From: Lycorma delicatula
Taxonomy: Eukaryota; Arthropoda; Insecta; Hemiptera; Fulgoridae
Assembly: GCF_047948215.1 (NCBI RefSeq)
Contig: NC_134463.1
Coordinates: forward strand, 54,318,201 to 54,382,200
Reading direction: 5' to 3'
Length of the DNA stretch: 64,000 bases
Shown here: one piece after another, positions 1-12,286 of the stretch
Numbering within the stretch: the first letter of the stretch is position 1
Layout of the letters: each line of letters starts with the position of its first letter
The notes under the pieces: generated by a model
Seen by the model: only the letters and a program-made list of their open reading frames with translations
The model's database searches: none
Told to the model about the DNA's origin: nothing
Position numbers and translations under genes: made by a program

Positions 1-530
1 AACTGAGAAGGTTTCTAGATGTACGAGTATTTCATCTCGAAAAATTTCTAAAAATATATATATGTAATAGTGGAGATTTGCCGGTTGAAGAACAAAATTT
101 AATGAACTGAATTAATAAACTGTGAACTGCGAGTCTGTATCACAGTGCGAGCTGGATTTGAACTAAATCATTCGAATGAATACTTTTACAGAAATGATAG
201 AATTAAATTTACTTTAAATAAAATAATAATATATAGATTGGAAAAGTTTCTGTTTAACAATAAAGGACTTTCCTTGGGAACTACGTGAGAGGCTATGGTG
301 GTGAAGCATGCGAGTAACTAGTGGGAGGCTGGGACCAACCATCACCATCAACTGGTAATAAATGGGGTGCCCCTGGGGCGCTGTTTTGGGAGGTGCAATG
401 GGGTGCTCTTATAATATATCTGCAAACAATCGTCCGATTTTAAAAATTCAAACAGGGTAATTGTTAGTAGGTTGAAGGCGCTAACCTTTGCATGCATCAG
501 GTATACTCTCCATCGAACAGATCACGGTTG

Positions 531-720
531 TATATATATATATGTATGTATATATATATATATTTCAACAAACTTTATTATATACGTATAAAGTTTGTCT
601 GTTTGTTTGTTATCGCATCACGCGAGAACCAGCCGACCGATTACTTTTAAATTTTCAGGATACAGTCGTGTTGTCCCAGGGAAGGTTTTAAGTTAACGAC
701 TGAGGCCTTAGCCCCCTTGA
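531..720. repeat. (TA)n tract and Helitron-style repeat fragment
   Basis: A (TA)n-rich tract (531-563) is followed by a short inverted pair of the type aaacttta/taaagttt and then a TTTGTTTGTT-like run. A phrase containing 'ccgaccgattacttttaaa' lies at 634-652. The same style of phrase recurs in many repeats of this window. No terminus could be defined, so this is a fragment of an unclassified interspersed repeat. Confidence 0.4.
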
Positions 721-879
721 AGGTTAAGATATTAGAAATATTGATTATATTTTCGTCCCCAAGGAGTGGGAAGAAGTGAATTAAAGATATTCATTAAGGA
801 AAATATAGATTAATCCTTTTACTATCTTCTTTAGGTCTCTCTAAAGTCTAAATACTATAATTATTATTTATCAGTATTA

Positions 880-1150
880 TTCTCAAAACCATGAGGATAA
901 CGTACGGTGTAAGGGTCCAGGGGGTGGAGTCCTCTGGGTAGATGGGAATGGTGACCGAAGCAAGGTCTGCCGGTGTCCAGAGTACCCAACCCCTTGGCAA
1001 ATTGGGAATGGGAAACGAAGCGAGATCTGCGGTCATAGGGTAGACCCTTTGACCCAAGAAGCCCCTGAGGTGGCTTCAGAATTCGCCTGGGTTGACCTGA
1101 GCGCCGAGAGACCAGATTCTGGCTGGATGGGCCAACAAGTGTTAAACTAG
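880..1150. repeat. GC-rich block with an internal ~60-bp duplication
   Basis: This block is far richer in G and C than the DNA on either side. Two related units starting at about 941 and 1001 each carry 'gggaatgg' followed by 'gaagc(a/g)ag(g/a)tctgc', giving a period of about 60 bp. The short open frame on the minus strand has no recognisable domain. It is probably a fragment of a mobile element that I cannot classify. Confidence 0.4.
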
Positions 1151-2300
1151 TTATTAAGATTCAAACTATTCCGCAAATATATGGTGAAACTAATAAAGTG
1201 GTTAATATTTTTAACAACATATCCTTTGAATGACGTTAACAATTTATATTATTACAATATATTTTAAGTAAATTTTTATTTTTATTATTTTTATTACTAA
1301 TTCTATTAGTATTGTAATATACTATGTTTACCTTATTTAATTTTTTTTATATTAATTTTATAGTAATATAATTAAACATAAAATTAAAAATATAACTTTA
1401 TTTGATTACAGTTAATTTAACCTTTAAAAAATATTATTATTAATATACATATTTTATTTAATATTGAATAAAAACTTTTTTAATTCTTTTTTTACATTCC
1501 ATTAAAGGTCATATTATTCCACTAGTTTATTGTACTGCTATATTTTGTTTTGCTATGAATGTGTGTTTGTAGGTAAGTATATTTTGTGTGGTATATAAAT
1601 TGACAGCATTTGTTACAATAATTTTTAACCTCGACATTAGCATCAAGGCTAACTTTCGAGGAGTTAATATAATTTTAGTGTACGTTAATAAAAAAAAAAA
1701 AATAATAATAATAAACACATCAGCAACAGACGACAAAGAGAATTAGTTTTGTTTTGCATTAGTGAATACTTAAACTTTAACTCAATCTATACGACCTTCA
1801 CCAAGGTCATTGTTACACAAGTCATCCTATCATATACGTGTAATTATTATAACCTACATTTTTTTTTTTTTTCATTTTTTAAAAAAAAGAAAAATTAACC
1901 TGTGTTTTTTTAATATGGTATTAATTAAATTAAAAAATAAAAGATTTTATTTGTAAATCTGTATTTAAAAAGATAAAACATACATTTTTATAAGTAGACA
2001 AGAGTTGTTGTTCTATACGTAAAGGCCAGCTGTCATTTAAATACGTGTAGACGTCTATGACGTAATATCTTAAAAGTTCACTTGGTGTTCAGTTCGTTTT
2101 TCAGTTATCTTACTTTGATTACACTGACCGGTTCAGCTATTTGTTAAATGGTATAATCGATTAATCTTTCCATTTTTTTTTTTTTTTTTTTTTTTTTTAT
2201 TGTCTAATTTCGCTTACACTTTCGTTTTTAGATGTTCATTTTTAGTTACATGAAATCAATAATTTTTGGTATTTTATTTTACTTTTCTGGTATGGTAGCA
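1151..2300. other. AT-rich stretch without recognisable features
   Basis: Mostly A/T homopolymer and simple-sequence DNA, including a T run at about 2173-2198. No coding potential, RNA gene or bounded repeat was recognised on either strand. Confidence 0.5.
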
Positions 2301-2399
2301 CTAGAACTATCCTGCAGAAGGAAAGTGGGGTAATTACTCAAAAGATAGGGTGTGAGTTTTTATATTTTCGACGTTTCATAATCCAAGGACCTCAAAGAA

Positions 2400-2620
2400 C
2401 AAAAAAAAGTGGGAAGTAATGTTTGTCCGTACTTACGTATGTACGTGTGTTTGAAACTTAATAAATTTTGACTGGATAAACCGATTTTTATGAAATTTGG
2501 CTAGGAGACTCGTGTATATTGGAAAATTTTTTTGTAAAAATTTGAGGTCAGTATTTACACGAAATGGGGTAGATAGTTTCTTTGGGATCAATTTCATAAA
2601 CATAACCCCACTTTATAAAC
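2400..2620 (+). repeat. Repeat fragment related to family J
   Basis: Contains 'acttacgtatgtacgtgtg' and then 'ataaaccgatttttatgaaa'. The same order (a TACGTATGTACG-like palindromic stretch, then a 'ccgattt..aaattt' phrase) is seen at 35660-35760. It is non-coding, and its ends are not resolved. Confidence 0.4.
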
Positions 2621-2689
2621 TCAATACATGTATACATGTGCTTATCTTACATTTAAAAAACAGTTCTCTCCCTTAAACAAAAATCAAAA

Positions 2690-3115
2690 ACTTATCTTTT
2701 AACCAGAGTTTTTTACCAAATTTTATTCGAAAAGTACGGTATACCTTCGGTCGCATAGTGGGACTGGGGGTGAAAATTAATTTTCTTTTTGTGGAATGAG
2801 GAGTACGAAAATACCATTCACTTAAATTAGGGTTTCCTTATATAGTCCTATGTATAACGTTTTGTGGTTCGAAAATCTCCAAAACTACTGAATAAGTTTT
2901 ATTGAAATTTAGATATGCTGTAGTAGTATTTGAAGTTGAGTTGTATTTGAAGTTGAATATGTGAAAATTTGATGAAAATTGCTTGAGTCGTTCTTGAGTT
3001 ACATCAAAATTTAAATCGAAACAATTTGAGCAGGGCAGGTTAGAAGATATGATGCTGCAATTTGGAAAGTTGTCGTTTCTTTGTCAATGGTATCTACTGT
3101 TAGTAATATTTTTCG
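2690..3115 (+). repeat. Interspersed repeat family C, copy 1
   Basis: Shares long blocks with 45585-45965 in the same orientation and with 10600-11240 in the opposite orientation. Shared landmarks are an 'aaaactact' stretch, 'gaaatttagatatgctgt(a/t)gtag', 'gaagtt', and a 'ttgagtc(g/t)ttcttgagttac' block. The first phrase and the reverse complement of the last resemble each other, so each unit carries an imperfect convergent pair. No protein is encoded; it is likely a non-autonomous DNA element. Confidence 0.6.
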
Positions 3116-3223
3116 GTGTATTTAGATAGTTTTACCTACTTTGAGGGTCATGATGATTGGATATGTGTTTGAGCGGGACAAAAGGATACAAAATATATAT
3201 ATTTTTTTAAAATTTTTTTTTAA

Positions 3224-3900
3224 TCTGATGTAGACAACACGTGACTTCCTTGTACGCCTATTAAATTACATTTACACATTTTTTTTTTTTAAGAAAAGTA
3301 CATAAAATGTTATTTCATTAATAACTTCTGATATTTCTTCTTTTTTTTTGTTATTATTGAATTATTATTCATCGTAAAAATTTCTTTATAATGAGAGGTT
3401 GATAATTATAATAAATCAATATATTTAAATTTAAAAAAAAGGTTATTAAGTTTGATTCGAACCAATGTGCCTTCCCTTGTAAGATCCAAATATAACATTA
3501 ATTATATTTGACTATAACTCCGGAACCAATGAAGTACCACAAATGATATCGTTGAAAAGCTTTCAATGAGGATTTATTACTGCAGTTAAGTAAAAGTTCA
3601 ATTTTTGGGGGCATTTTGGGTTTTTTGGTCACTTTTGGTTCAGTCGATTGCAATTAAATTGGGAAGTGCACGACTAGATGTTACAACAGTCTCAAGTCCA
3701 AAATATCAACATTCTACGACTAATCGTTTTTGAATTAAGCGAGATACATATGTACGTACATACATATGTATGTAGATGTCACGCTGAAACTAGTCAAAAT
3801 GGATTCAGGGATAGATAAAATGGATATTTCCGTTAAAAACTGGGAACCGAAATTTTTCGCGAATACAATACTTCTTTTACTTCGTACAAGGAAGTAAAAA
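3224..3900 (+). mobile_element. Family M element, copy 1 (full length, 677 bp)
   Basis: Starts 'tctgatgtagacaacacg' and carries 'acttccttgtacg' about 20 bp inside the left edge. The right edge ends 'cgtacaaggaagtaaaaa', so a 13-bp inverted repeat is subterminal on the left and almost terminal on the right. A hairpin (acttctt...aaggaagt) sits at the right end. Other copies lie at 13466, 31618 and 39556, with partial ones at 19800, 24383 and 35781. It is non-coding. The asymmetric subterminal repeats and 3' hairpin suggest a Helentron-associated (HINE-like) element; an ordinary MITE is the alternative. Confidence 0.7.
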
Positions 3901-4929
3901 GTCATACGATTTGTTGACGAGCAGTATGTTTGATCATTTTTCTTTCTTTTTTTTTTAGTAGTCGGGTTTTTTTTATTAATAAATTTAAATTTATTTAATA
4001 TTTAAATTAATAAATGAGAACCTGTGTTAAAATTTTTGATAGGTAAAAATTTATTTATTAACAACTAATAAATATTTAATTACTTCATTAACAATCTTAA
4101 TATTTTATTAAATCAATTAGTATTAAAATAAGTAGATTTATAAAGAAAAAAATATACAGTATCTACATTTAATTTCTTAACTTATTAAGTTAATGAGTTG
4201 AAAAAAATTTGCTAATGACTTTAAATTAAGAAAAAATCTATAAATCAAATAAATTATTCTGAATTGCAAAATAAATTTTAAAAAATTTTTAAGTTAATAG
4301 AATAATTTCTTCTATTGAAAGTAATTAATATGGAAAGTACGATGGAAAATCTGGGTCGATATGAATATTTTATTTAAATTTTTATCATTAGATCATTAAA
4401 AATTCAAGTTGCAACTTTAAATATACATGAATAACCCAAATGAAACACATTTAAAATTCCACACATTACTTTTACAATTCATATAAGCATTCATTATTTA
4501 ATTTATCGATGATTTTTTTACTCTTAGGGTTATAATTTTAATAATTTATAGGTTATAAAATGAAAATAAATACATCGTCGTAGAACTATTAGTAATTTAG
4601 TTTTTTTGTGACGTGATATAATGTAGATACGTTGAATTTTCACTACAAAGCCATACCTATTTCAAATTAACAGTCTACTGGTAATCTACACTTTTATGGT
4701 TATTTCATTTATTAACTAATATAACACGTTGTTACAACTTTTAAAAAATACACATATTTACTAAATATATTATTAAAAAAAAAAAAAATGTTGTCTTAAT
4801 ACGACTTTAATAATGATTTAAACAGTGACAACACGGAAAAGTAAGTTATATTTAACGATGAGGTCGGATTATTTCATCATTTCGTTAAACTGGATATATA
4901 TGTTCTCATTTTTTATTTTATAGAGATTA
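3901..4929. other. AT-rich stretch without recognisable features
   Basis: Dominated by A/T runs with scattered TTAAT repeats. I see no bounded element, coding remnant or RNA gene. Confidence 0.5.
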
Positions 4930-4956
4930 TTAGCATCCGCGTCGCGGCTTTGCTCG

Positions 4957-5000
<44 letters not shown>

Positions 5001-5932
5001 TTCGCTTTATATATTCGCGGCGAATTTTTTTTATTTTATGTTTTTCAGTCAGGAAATTAGAGGCAGTTGTACTTACAGTGCGCAGTGTCTGTGTTGATTG
5101 AGCCGAAAATTTGTTTTTAGATATCAATCTCAAGAATATTTGGAAGCACATATCTAGTAAATACATCATTTAGTATAGTCAGAAATGGAGAAAATTTGCA
5201 ATCATTGTTCAAATATTTTTTATCATTCTTTAATTATTTCAAGGTCGAATTTTGAAAAATTTAGAAATTGTATTTAGATATCTAAATTAAAATTACACAC
5301 AAGAAAAATCGATTTGATATCTTTTGATTGGTTACTGAAAAAAAAAATAACCGGGTTTCAAATAAAATTAAAAAATATTCATTCTAATTCATTAAACCTG
5401 AAATTTCGAAAAATTTCGAAATTCATTTTTAAATATTCAAATAAACATTACACAGACCAAAAATCAAGTCGATATATATACTTGTTGCCGAAAAATTAAA
5501 AATATAGTTCAGTCCATTGTTATTTATTATTTTTAAACCCTTTCAACTCGGAATTTCAAAAAAAAAAATTTTCTTAGTGTGCATTAATATCATAACAAGT
5601 AATAAAATTAAAAATTGTAAAAACTTCACTACGAAATTAAATTGGATAATTAAAAACATATCTATTTCAGTGCCCCTGGCGGCTTATAACCGTAAAATTA
5701 ATCTAATCTAAGAACCTGCTCTGAAGTGATATCTATGTAATTCAAAAAACCGCATAGAAATCGTTCCAGCAGTTTTTGAGGAAAATAGTAACAGACATAC
5801 CCCAAATGCATATTACCGTGTCCGTTCCGTCATGGGTAAGAAAAAGATGTATTTAAATTTTCATCAATTTATCTTCAGTTGTTTTTGCGCTGGGCGTTGA
5901 TTATGAATCACTCACGACACGTTATTTTTTTT

Positions 5933-5973
<41 letters not shown>
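4930..5973 (-). mobile_element. Helitron-like repeat family F, copy 1
   Basis: On the minus strand the 3' end reads 'aaagccgcgacgcggatgct' followed by 'aa', so it ends CTAA before a T, which fits the Helitron CTRR-T rule. A small GC hairpin lies just upstream. The 5' side ends in a (TA)n tract (5937-5973) next to 'cataatcaacgcccag', a block also present in copies at 29878, 38304 and 59150. It is non-coding and therefore non-autonomous. The true 5' TC end is obscured because a mariner is inserted in the (TA)n. Confidence 0.6.
5937..5973. repeat. (TA)n microsatellite, mariner target
   Basis: An uninterrupted TA repeat ends exactly at the left terminus of the mariner, and TA also follows the right terminus. 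It is the 5' (TA)n of the Helitron-like repeat. Confidence 0.9.
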
Positions 5974-5974
<1 letters not shown>

Positions 5975-7283
5975 GAGGTGCGACAATAAAGTAATGAGAC
6001 TGAAGTGAAAAAAAAATGTTGCGTACAGTTTTAGTCATGTTTAGTGTTGTCTCCTTCAAAGTAGTTCCCCTCGGATTGCACACACTTATTCCAGCGCTTC
6101 TGCTATTGACGGTAACATTTCTGGAACTCATCTTCTGTAATATCCTTCAAGACCCTCGTCACAGCTTTTTGGACATCTTGTGTTGTTTGAAAATGGTGTC
6201 CCTTGATCGCCATTTTGACTCTTGGAAATAGAAAAAAGTCGCACGGAGCGATATCTGGTGAATAAGGTGGCTGTGGTAATACTGAAATTTGTTTTGAGGT
6301 TAAAAATTTCTGTACTGACAGAGCAGTATGGGATGGCCCATTATCGTGATGCAGAATCCAATTATCAGCAATGTTGGCACGAAGAACTCGTTTACGAAGT
6401 CTTTCTAAAATTTCTTTGTAGAAATATTGGTTAACTGTTTGTCCAGGAGGCACCCATTCTTTATGAACAATTCCCTTGGAATGGAAGAAGCACACGAGCA
6501 TGCATTTCACTTTTGACTTTGACATGCGGGATGTTTTTGGTCTGGGTGATCCCTTTGAGCACCATTGCAAACTTTGGCGTTTTGTCTCTGGATCGTATTG
6601 AAAAAACCAACCTTCATCACCAGTGATAACACGGCTCAACAAATCTGGATTGATTTCCGTTTGCTCTAACAGATCGGCTGCCACATTTTTCCGTGTTTCT
6701 CGCTGTTGTTGTGTGAGTTTTTGGGGACCATTTTTGCACAAATCTTTCTCATACCAAGATCTTCAGTTAATATTAGACTAACCGTTTCTCGATTGACGTT
6801 GAGTTCTTCTGCAATCATTTTCACGGATAATCTTCGATCAGATCGTACGATTTCACGCACCCTGGTCAAGTTGACATCTGTCCGTGAGGTTGATGGTCGT
6901 CCACTGCGGTCTTCATCTTCAACATTCGTTCTGCCTTCACTAAAAATTTTATGCCACCGAAAAACTTGAGCTCTTGACATAACCTCCTCTCCAAAAGCCT
7001 TCTGAAGCTTACCATAATTTGTCGTCGCGTTTTCACCCGATTTAACGCAAAAAGAAATGGCATACCGTTGCGCAATATTTTGCGGTTTCATTTCTGTGAC
7101 AAAAGACACAAACACGTGTTCACTTATTACAGCACAACTCACGACTGAGCAGTTGCATCAATGTGCCGCTTGGGCTAGAAGTAGCTTATAGACCAAGGTC
7201 AAAGATGGTGTGCCTTCGCAAGCTGCAGGGTTGCCACATCTTGCAAAGAAAAATCAGTCTCATTACTTTATTGTCGCACCTCG
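5974..7283 (-). mobile_element. mariner element, 1310 bp
   Basis: Terminal inverted repeats of about 28 bp begin CGAGGTGCGACAATAAAGTA on both ends (left on the plus strand, right as reverse complement). Each end is flanked by TA (5972-5973 and 7284-7285), the target duplication of the Tc1/mariner superfamily. The length matches the usual 1.3 kb of a complete mariner. It holds one transposase gene on the minus strand, broken by a frameshift and a stop. The well-preserved ends suggest a fairly recent insertion. Confidence 0.95.
6031..7091 (-). pseudogene. mariner transposase, DD34D type, broken by a frameshift and a stop codon
   Basis: Encodes a cut-and-paste transposase that would bind the terminal repeats and move the element. 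The likely start is the Met of MKPQNIAQRYAI at 7091 (an upstream in-frame Met lies at 7142), giving about 353 residues, normal for the family. The N-terminal half shows two helix-turn-helix regions separated by the GRPS-like linker (SGRPSTSRT). Catalytic residues are visible as TGDE, HHDN and the D of APCD, with 34 residues between the second and third Asp. Two lesions: a one-base shift in the A-run after MVPK (about 6710-6722), and an in-frame TAG at 6105-6103 after CYRQ, beyond which the family C-terminus (QKRWNKCV..YFEGD) continues to a TAA at 6031. As it stands it should be inactive, although its ends could be mobilised in trans. Confidence 0.93.
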
Positions 7284-7289
7284 TATACT

Positions 7290-9430
7290 CTTATTAGAAT
7301 TAAGAATAGTAATTTTATACAAAAGTATATTTTAAAATTACTGTTAATTATTTTAAAAAATATGTTTTCATTGTCTAATCACTAGTTGAATTAAATAACG
7401 ATCCATTGGGTATCAGTTTCTATTACACTTACAAGAAAAGTTCCTTAAAAAATTGAGTAAAAATCTCTCACTGGAGTTTTTTTAATGTTTAAAAAAAATA
7501 TTTTTCACTAATTTTTTTATCATCAAATATACGAAAATGCAACTCTTGTTGTTTCTTTTGAAAATTCAAAACATATTTTTTGCTAGTCGCATGTTTTTAA
7601 AGTTATAAAAAACTGATCTATTAAAATAATTTAGTTGTAATCTAGTTTTGAAATTAAATATTTTTATTAACTTCATAAAAAGATTATATATTTAACATTT
7701 TTTATATATATTGAACATTAGATGACACCATAAAAAAATGAAATAAAAAAAATTACAAATTGAAATAAGAATCAGTTGATTATTTGTTAAAAGTTTTCAT
7801 AATGATATTTAAAAAAAGATTCTGTCCTGTTCAGAAAAGTTTAGAAAAAAATCATTCTTGTAAAAAATAGAATTTCTTTAAATGATCTTTATATTAAAAC
7901 TAAATATTGGATACTTTTTAAAAATAAAAAAAAATATGTTGGGGTTGAGATAAAGTTTCTTCTTTTTTCCGGTAGATGTCTTTAAGATCGCATAACTATG
8001 TAATAATCAAACGTGGCAATTCTTGCGCGTTTTTGTTAGGTTTTGATTGAGGTTTTTATAAAGATTATGATTTTATTAATTTCTCTATTTAAAATTTATT
8101 GAGTCTTGAAAATGAGTTGAAAATAAATTCGATGCATTTTGAAATTAAAAAAATATATATGACTCGCACCGAGTGAGTACATTCTTTCCTTTTTTATAAA
8201 ATTTCATTACTAAACAGAATTATATTTTTTAATAATTTTTTCTTTTTAATAAAAATTATATTACTCTTGAAAGTAAGTTGATAAAAAAACAAATGATTAA
8301 GAGAATTTTTACAGTTTAAACGTACATTGTTTAAAATTTTATAATTTCGAAACAATTTTTTTGATAAAATTGATTTATCCAGGAAATAAAAGTTTTACGT
8401 GTGGATAAATGACACAAAAAATATATTTTAATATTTTATAAAATTAAAATAAAAATATAATATAAATAATATGACAAAAATCAAGTTTTCAGGAGAAGCT
8501 ACGAAGAAAAAAGAGAAGAAAGTTTTCCCAAAAATAGAAAAACAGATTTAATCAGAAACTGATAAATTACTGATAATAAAGGAAATAAAATACAAAAGTA
8601 AAATTGTTTTTAATGTGATTTCATAGTTTATTCAAACGAAAAATATTGCTAGACTATTTTTAATCGATATATTTAATAAAGATAAAAATGTTCAATGGCA
8701 TCTGAGCATAATCATTTGGTAAAATTTCACTAATTAAGTGTAGGTCTTTTTTTTAGTTTAAAAATATCATGCGGGTTATTGTAGTATTCTTTAATCTACA
8801 TTTAACCCCAACTATGATAATTCAACGGCATCAGTTGACCACAACTATTTTTATATTCATTATCAAGTAATTTACATTAAAAAAAATGACTTATTTCCTT
8901 CATTTCAAGAGAGTGTAACCAAATAGATGCCCGAAGCATAAGGCTTGAAATATAGCCATACATATACAGAGAATATAGTTTATAAAGTTAGTTTTCCCAT
9001 TTTTTTTTTCTATAATTATTCATTTAGAGAATCTTGACCAAAATTTCATTTTGGTAGTGGTACACCATTTTAAGGTCATCGATACAAAAATCTTTGTACC
9101 TGGTTTTGATACAAAAATCTTTGTACCTCTACAATCTTTACCAAAATGGCTACCAGTTATTTTTTTCACAGCTAATTAAAAGACTGGGTTATAATGCCTC
9201 TTAAATAACTGGTATCGTAACCTGAAATATTTTTACGTAAAAAGGTTTGTCTTCAATTCCTTTAAAATGATTTATCGTAATTCTACCCTAAAAATTTTTG
9301 AGTTGCCCCTCCCTCACGGGGATTCCTTGGATTTTTGTGATTTGATGATGACATACAGAAAACTTCGAAGTCCATTCATCTATTTTTAACGGTTAAATAG
9401 CTATTTAAAGGTTACTATTCTTTATTAAGA
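7290..9430. other. AT-rich stretch without recognisable genes
   Basis: Long A/T-rich DNA. The only local repeat I noted is a short tandem duplication at about 9083-9128, where 'gatacaaaaatctttgtacc' occurs twice with each unit itself palindromic around 'acaaaaatctttgt'. No protein remnant is recognised. Confidence 0.5.
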
Positions 9431-9446
9431 ACGTGTGTGTGAGTTT

Positions 9447-9517
<71 letters not shown>
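9431..9517. repeat. Compound (GT)n(AT)n microsatellite
   Basis: A GT-rich run from about 9432 passes into an uninterrupted AT run at about 9483-9517. Confidence 0.9.
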
Positions 9518-9523
<6 letters not shown>

Positions 9524-10349
9524 ATAAGTAAATAATATGTGTGTATATATATATACTTATTAATTTCTTAACGACATTAATTTAAAAATACTTAATTTTT
9601 ACTCGGAAAGCCATTAAAGAAACTGTAATCTTATTGGTATCTTCAATAAATTTGTTCTTACGCTTGGCGTATACTGATTCGTCTACTTAACGAAAGCAAA
9701 TATATTACAGTTCATTCTCTATGACGTCACATCCAATACACTTACTTAATTTTCATGCAGTTATAATGAATATTATTACTTTAATAAAATAATATCTATT
9801 CGTAATAATTAATTATTTTTATCTATACCTGTTTAATAATTTTAATTTTTTATAGCATTAATAAATTACAACAAATAATATTTAAAGATTAGTAAATTTT
9901 ATATAGTTGCATTTATATTATTTCTTTCTAATATGAATTTACATTGGTTGACAAGCTATAATTTTTCTTCGTTATTAATTCTTCTACAAAACTAATTAAT
10001 TACAGCCGACTCTCGATAACACGAACCTAAGTAACGCGAATCTTTTTCGTTTCCCTTATAAAATTCTGCTTTACTCAAAAAAAAAACCGTGCATAACTCG
10101 AAAAATTTTTTACGGTAAATTGCACCTCTATAAGTCGAAATGATCAAATAATTACATCTATAACTCGAAACCATGTCTAATCGAAACATTATACAGCGTT
10201 TCCTGTATTATTTGAACTTAATTTATTTCTTATCAACCTCATCTCGACCTCTATACCTCAAAGTTCTGCCATGATGCCTGGCTAAATACCTATATGATAA
10301 ATAAGCATGTTGTGGTGTAATGTAGAGCTTATTGAATTTAAATACACTA

Positions 10350-10480
10350 CAATGAGTGCTAAAAAGAAAGGTGAACAGTTTAACTATTGGAGGTAAATTT
10401 AAAATCTAAGCTATAAATATAGGGAAAAAGAAAAAAACTGTTCGTTTCCGACACCCTCACTATTTTGCAATCAGAAAATC
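10350..10480 (+). pseudogene. N-terminal remnant of a pogo-like transposase
   Basis: Reads MSAKKKG at about 10352, then in another frame NSLTIGGKFKI, then a stop, AINIGKKKK and further fragments. The order (basic start, LTI..KFKI, basic stretch) follows the N-terminal DNA-binding region of pogo/Tigger transposases. Several stops and frameshifts make it non-functional. The identification depends partly on the enclosing terminal repeats. Confidence 0.45.
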
Positions 10481-10599
10481 AGTGATTTTTGGAGTAAAAC
10501 GTATTACAAAAGTTCGATTTAAGAATAGACCGTACACACAAGCATCAAGTTTCAACTCACTCACACTGTGACACTGTATAAGCGTGTATGAGAAACACG

Positions 10600-11240
10600 C
10601 CATTATACAGTCAACATAACCTCAGATTGAGGTTGTATTGTCTGTTGTCAACCTTAAATTGACTATAACTCAATAACGACTCAACTCGTCTTCATTAAAT
10701 TTTCACATGCACAACTTCAGATACACTATTACAGTATATTTAAATTTCAATTTGATTAAGTAATTTTGGGGATTTTTAACTACAAAATTTGTGTACATGA
10801 ATGGTATTTTTGAAATTTTAAGTAAAAAAAATTGTATACATGAATACCTTATACTTCAAAACGTAGAGAAAGTTCATTTTTAAAACCCATTCCCAACATA
10901 CGATCAAAAGTAAACCTTAAAGTGAGGTTATGTTGCCTGTTGTCGACTTTAAATGAGCGTAACTTAGGAACGATTTAACCAATCTCATTCAATTTTCATA
11001 TGCACAACTTCAGATCCACTACTACAGCATATCTAAATTTTAATAAAAATCATCTTGTAGTTTTATAGATTTTTGAGTCAAAACTGTTATACATAGGCCT
11101 ATATATATATATATATATATACATTTTAAGAGAATGGTATTTTCGTGCTCCTTATCCTCAATACGTAAAGAAAATTCATTTTCAACTTCCGGTTCCACCA
11201 TGCTATTGAAAATAAAGTACTTTCTGTAATTACTGCTAAC
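10600..11240 (-). repeat. Repeat family C, inverted copy with internal duplication
   Basis: Two related blocks at about 10660-10760 and 10965-11070 each contain 'ttttcatatgcacaacttcag'-like sequence followed by 'taca(g/c)(t/c)atat(t/c)ta(a)att'. In reverse complement they match 2879-3010 and 45750-45850. A short (TA)n lies at 11100-11121. The copy is internal to the pogo-like relic, so it probably inserted after it. Confidence 0.55.
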
Positions 11241-11907
11241 TTTAATATTCCATCTTGCAATTTATCTGCAGTTTTGAAGAATGAGACATGTTTTTTTTAA
11301 ACAAGTCAATGAAGGTAATTTTTACAACGAAAGCGAAAAAGAAAAGCTGAGTTTCCTGATGTTACTAAACTTAAGAACTTCAAAGTATTGTACCGACGTT
11401 GTATGATATATCTTATGCATTGAAGGGGATCAAAAATACAGCATTAACTTGCTACAGGTTACGAGATAGTTGATAAATGTTGGAAAATTGTTAATTTTCA
11501 CACAGTAATATTTATTAATAAATATTTAAAGTTGTTTTAAAATCATTTAATGTGCTGTGCAGTATTTATAGAAGTTTGCTCATTTACATCTTAGTATCTC
11601 AAAATAATTTATAACCGTGTAAGTTGAGAAAGTTTGAAAATTTATCTCTATAACTTGAAGTAACTTCTTATTTCATTAGGATTTGAGTTAACTAAAGTGG
11701 ACTGTAATAATATTAAATTTAATTTAATATATTGAAAAATAAATTGATTATTTTATTTTTTATAACTAAAAATAAAAATAACCCACCGGGTTGTTGGTCT
11801 TTTTTTCTGTTTAGCCTCCGGAACCACTGTAAGATAATTACTTAGGAGGCTGAATGAGGATGATCTGGATGAAATTTAGTCTTGTGCAGTCTCAGGTTGA
11901 CCATTCT

Positions 11908-12271
11908 AGGCTGTGGCTGGATAGCCTCGTACATGAGATGTGTGATACTGAGGTGTCGCACTTCCGATGCGTGACTGGGGACTCCGGGGTGAGTAGGAAG
12001 AGAAAGTTTAAAGACCGAGTTCCGATCGGAAGTTCCCTGTTTTGGAGGACTTCTGATTTGAGGCAAGCAACTAAAGACCGAGACCCGATTAGGGGGCCCC
12101 TTATTTGAGGCAGGCAATTGAGAGGATCTAGTCCCGGCTGACCGGGTGGTACCTCATGCCGGGGACGGCATTGCCGGCTACGGCATGGTCGCCCGGAAGG
12201 TTAGAGGCAATGGCACCCCTAGGACCGAGTGTGCTTCCGCGGCATATCCACCGAGGGGGATGGGAAAAAAT
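11908..12271 (+). mobile_element. GC-rich insert, probable 5'-truncated retroelement
   Basis: A 364-bp GC-rich block inside the SINE. It ends in an A-rich tail (gggatgggaaaaaataaa) and is flanked by 'aggttgaccattc' (11894-11906) and 'aggttgaccgttc' (12274-12286), which fits a target duplication. Internally 'taaagaccgag' and 'atttgaggcaggcaa'-like segments occur twice. The open frames in it on either strand have no recognisable domain. A retrotransposed fragment is inferred from the tail and flanks; the family is unknown. Confidence 0.5.
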
Positions 12272-12286
12272 AAAGGTTGACCGTTC

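Larger units (their letters stand above)
10003..11704 (+). mobile_element. pogo/Tigger-like DNA transposon relic, 1702 bp
   Basis: The left end 'cagccgactctcgataac' and the reverse complement of the right end 'cagtccactttagttaac' match as imperfect inverted repeats, and both are flanked by TA (10001-10002 and 11705-11706). TIRs of this style and TA targets are known from the pogo/Tigger branch of Tc1/mariner. A degraded start (MSAKKKG, then NSLTIGGKFKI one frame over) near 10350-10410 resembles the N-terminal psq-type helix-turn-helix region. Near 11380-11460 a weak C-terminal match (KGIKNTALTCYR-like) remains. Most of the DDE domain is missing or replaced by a family C insertion. Confidence 0.65.

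Noticed and set aside
3747..3775. TATGTACGTACATA-type palindrome as a regulatory site
   Set aside because: It is a variable simple-sequence part of family M that differs between copies.
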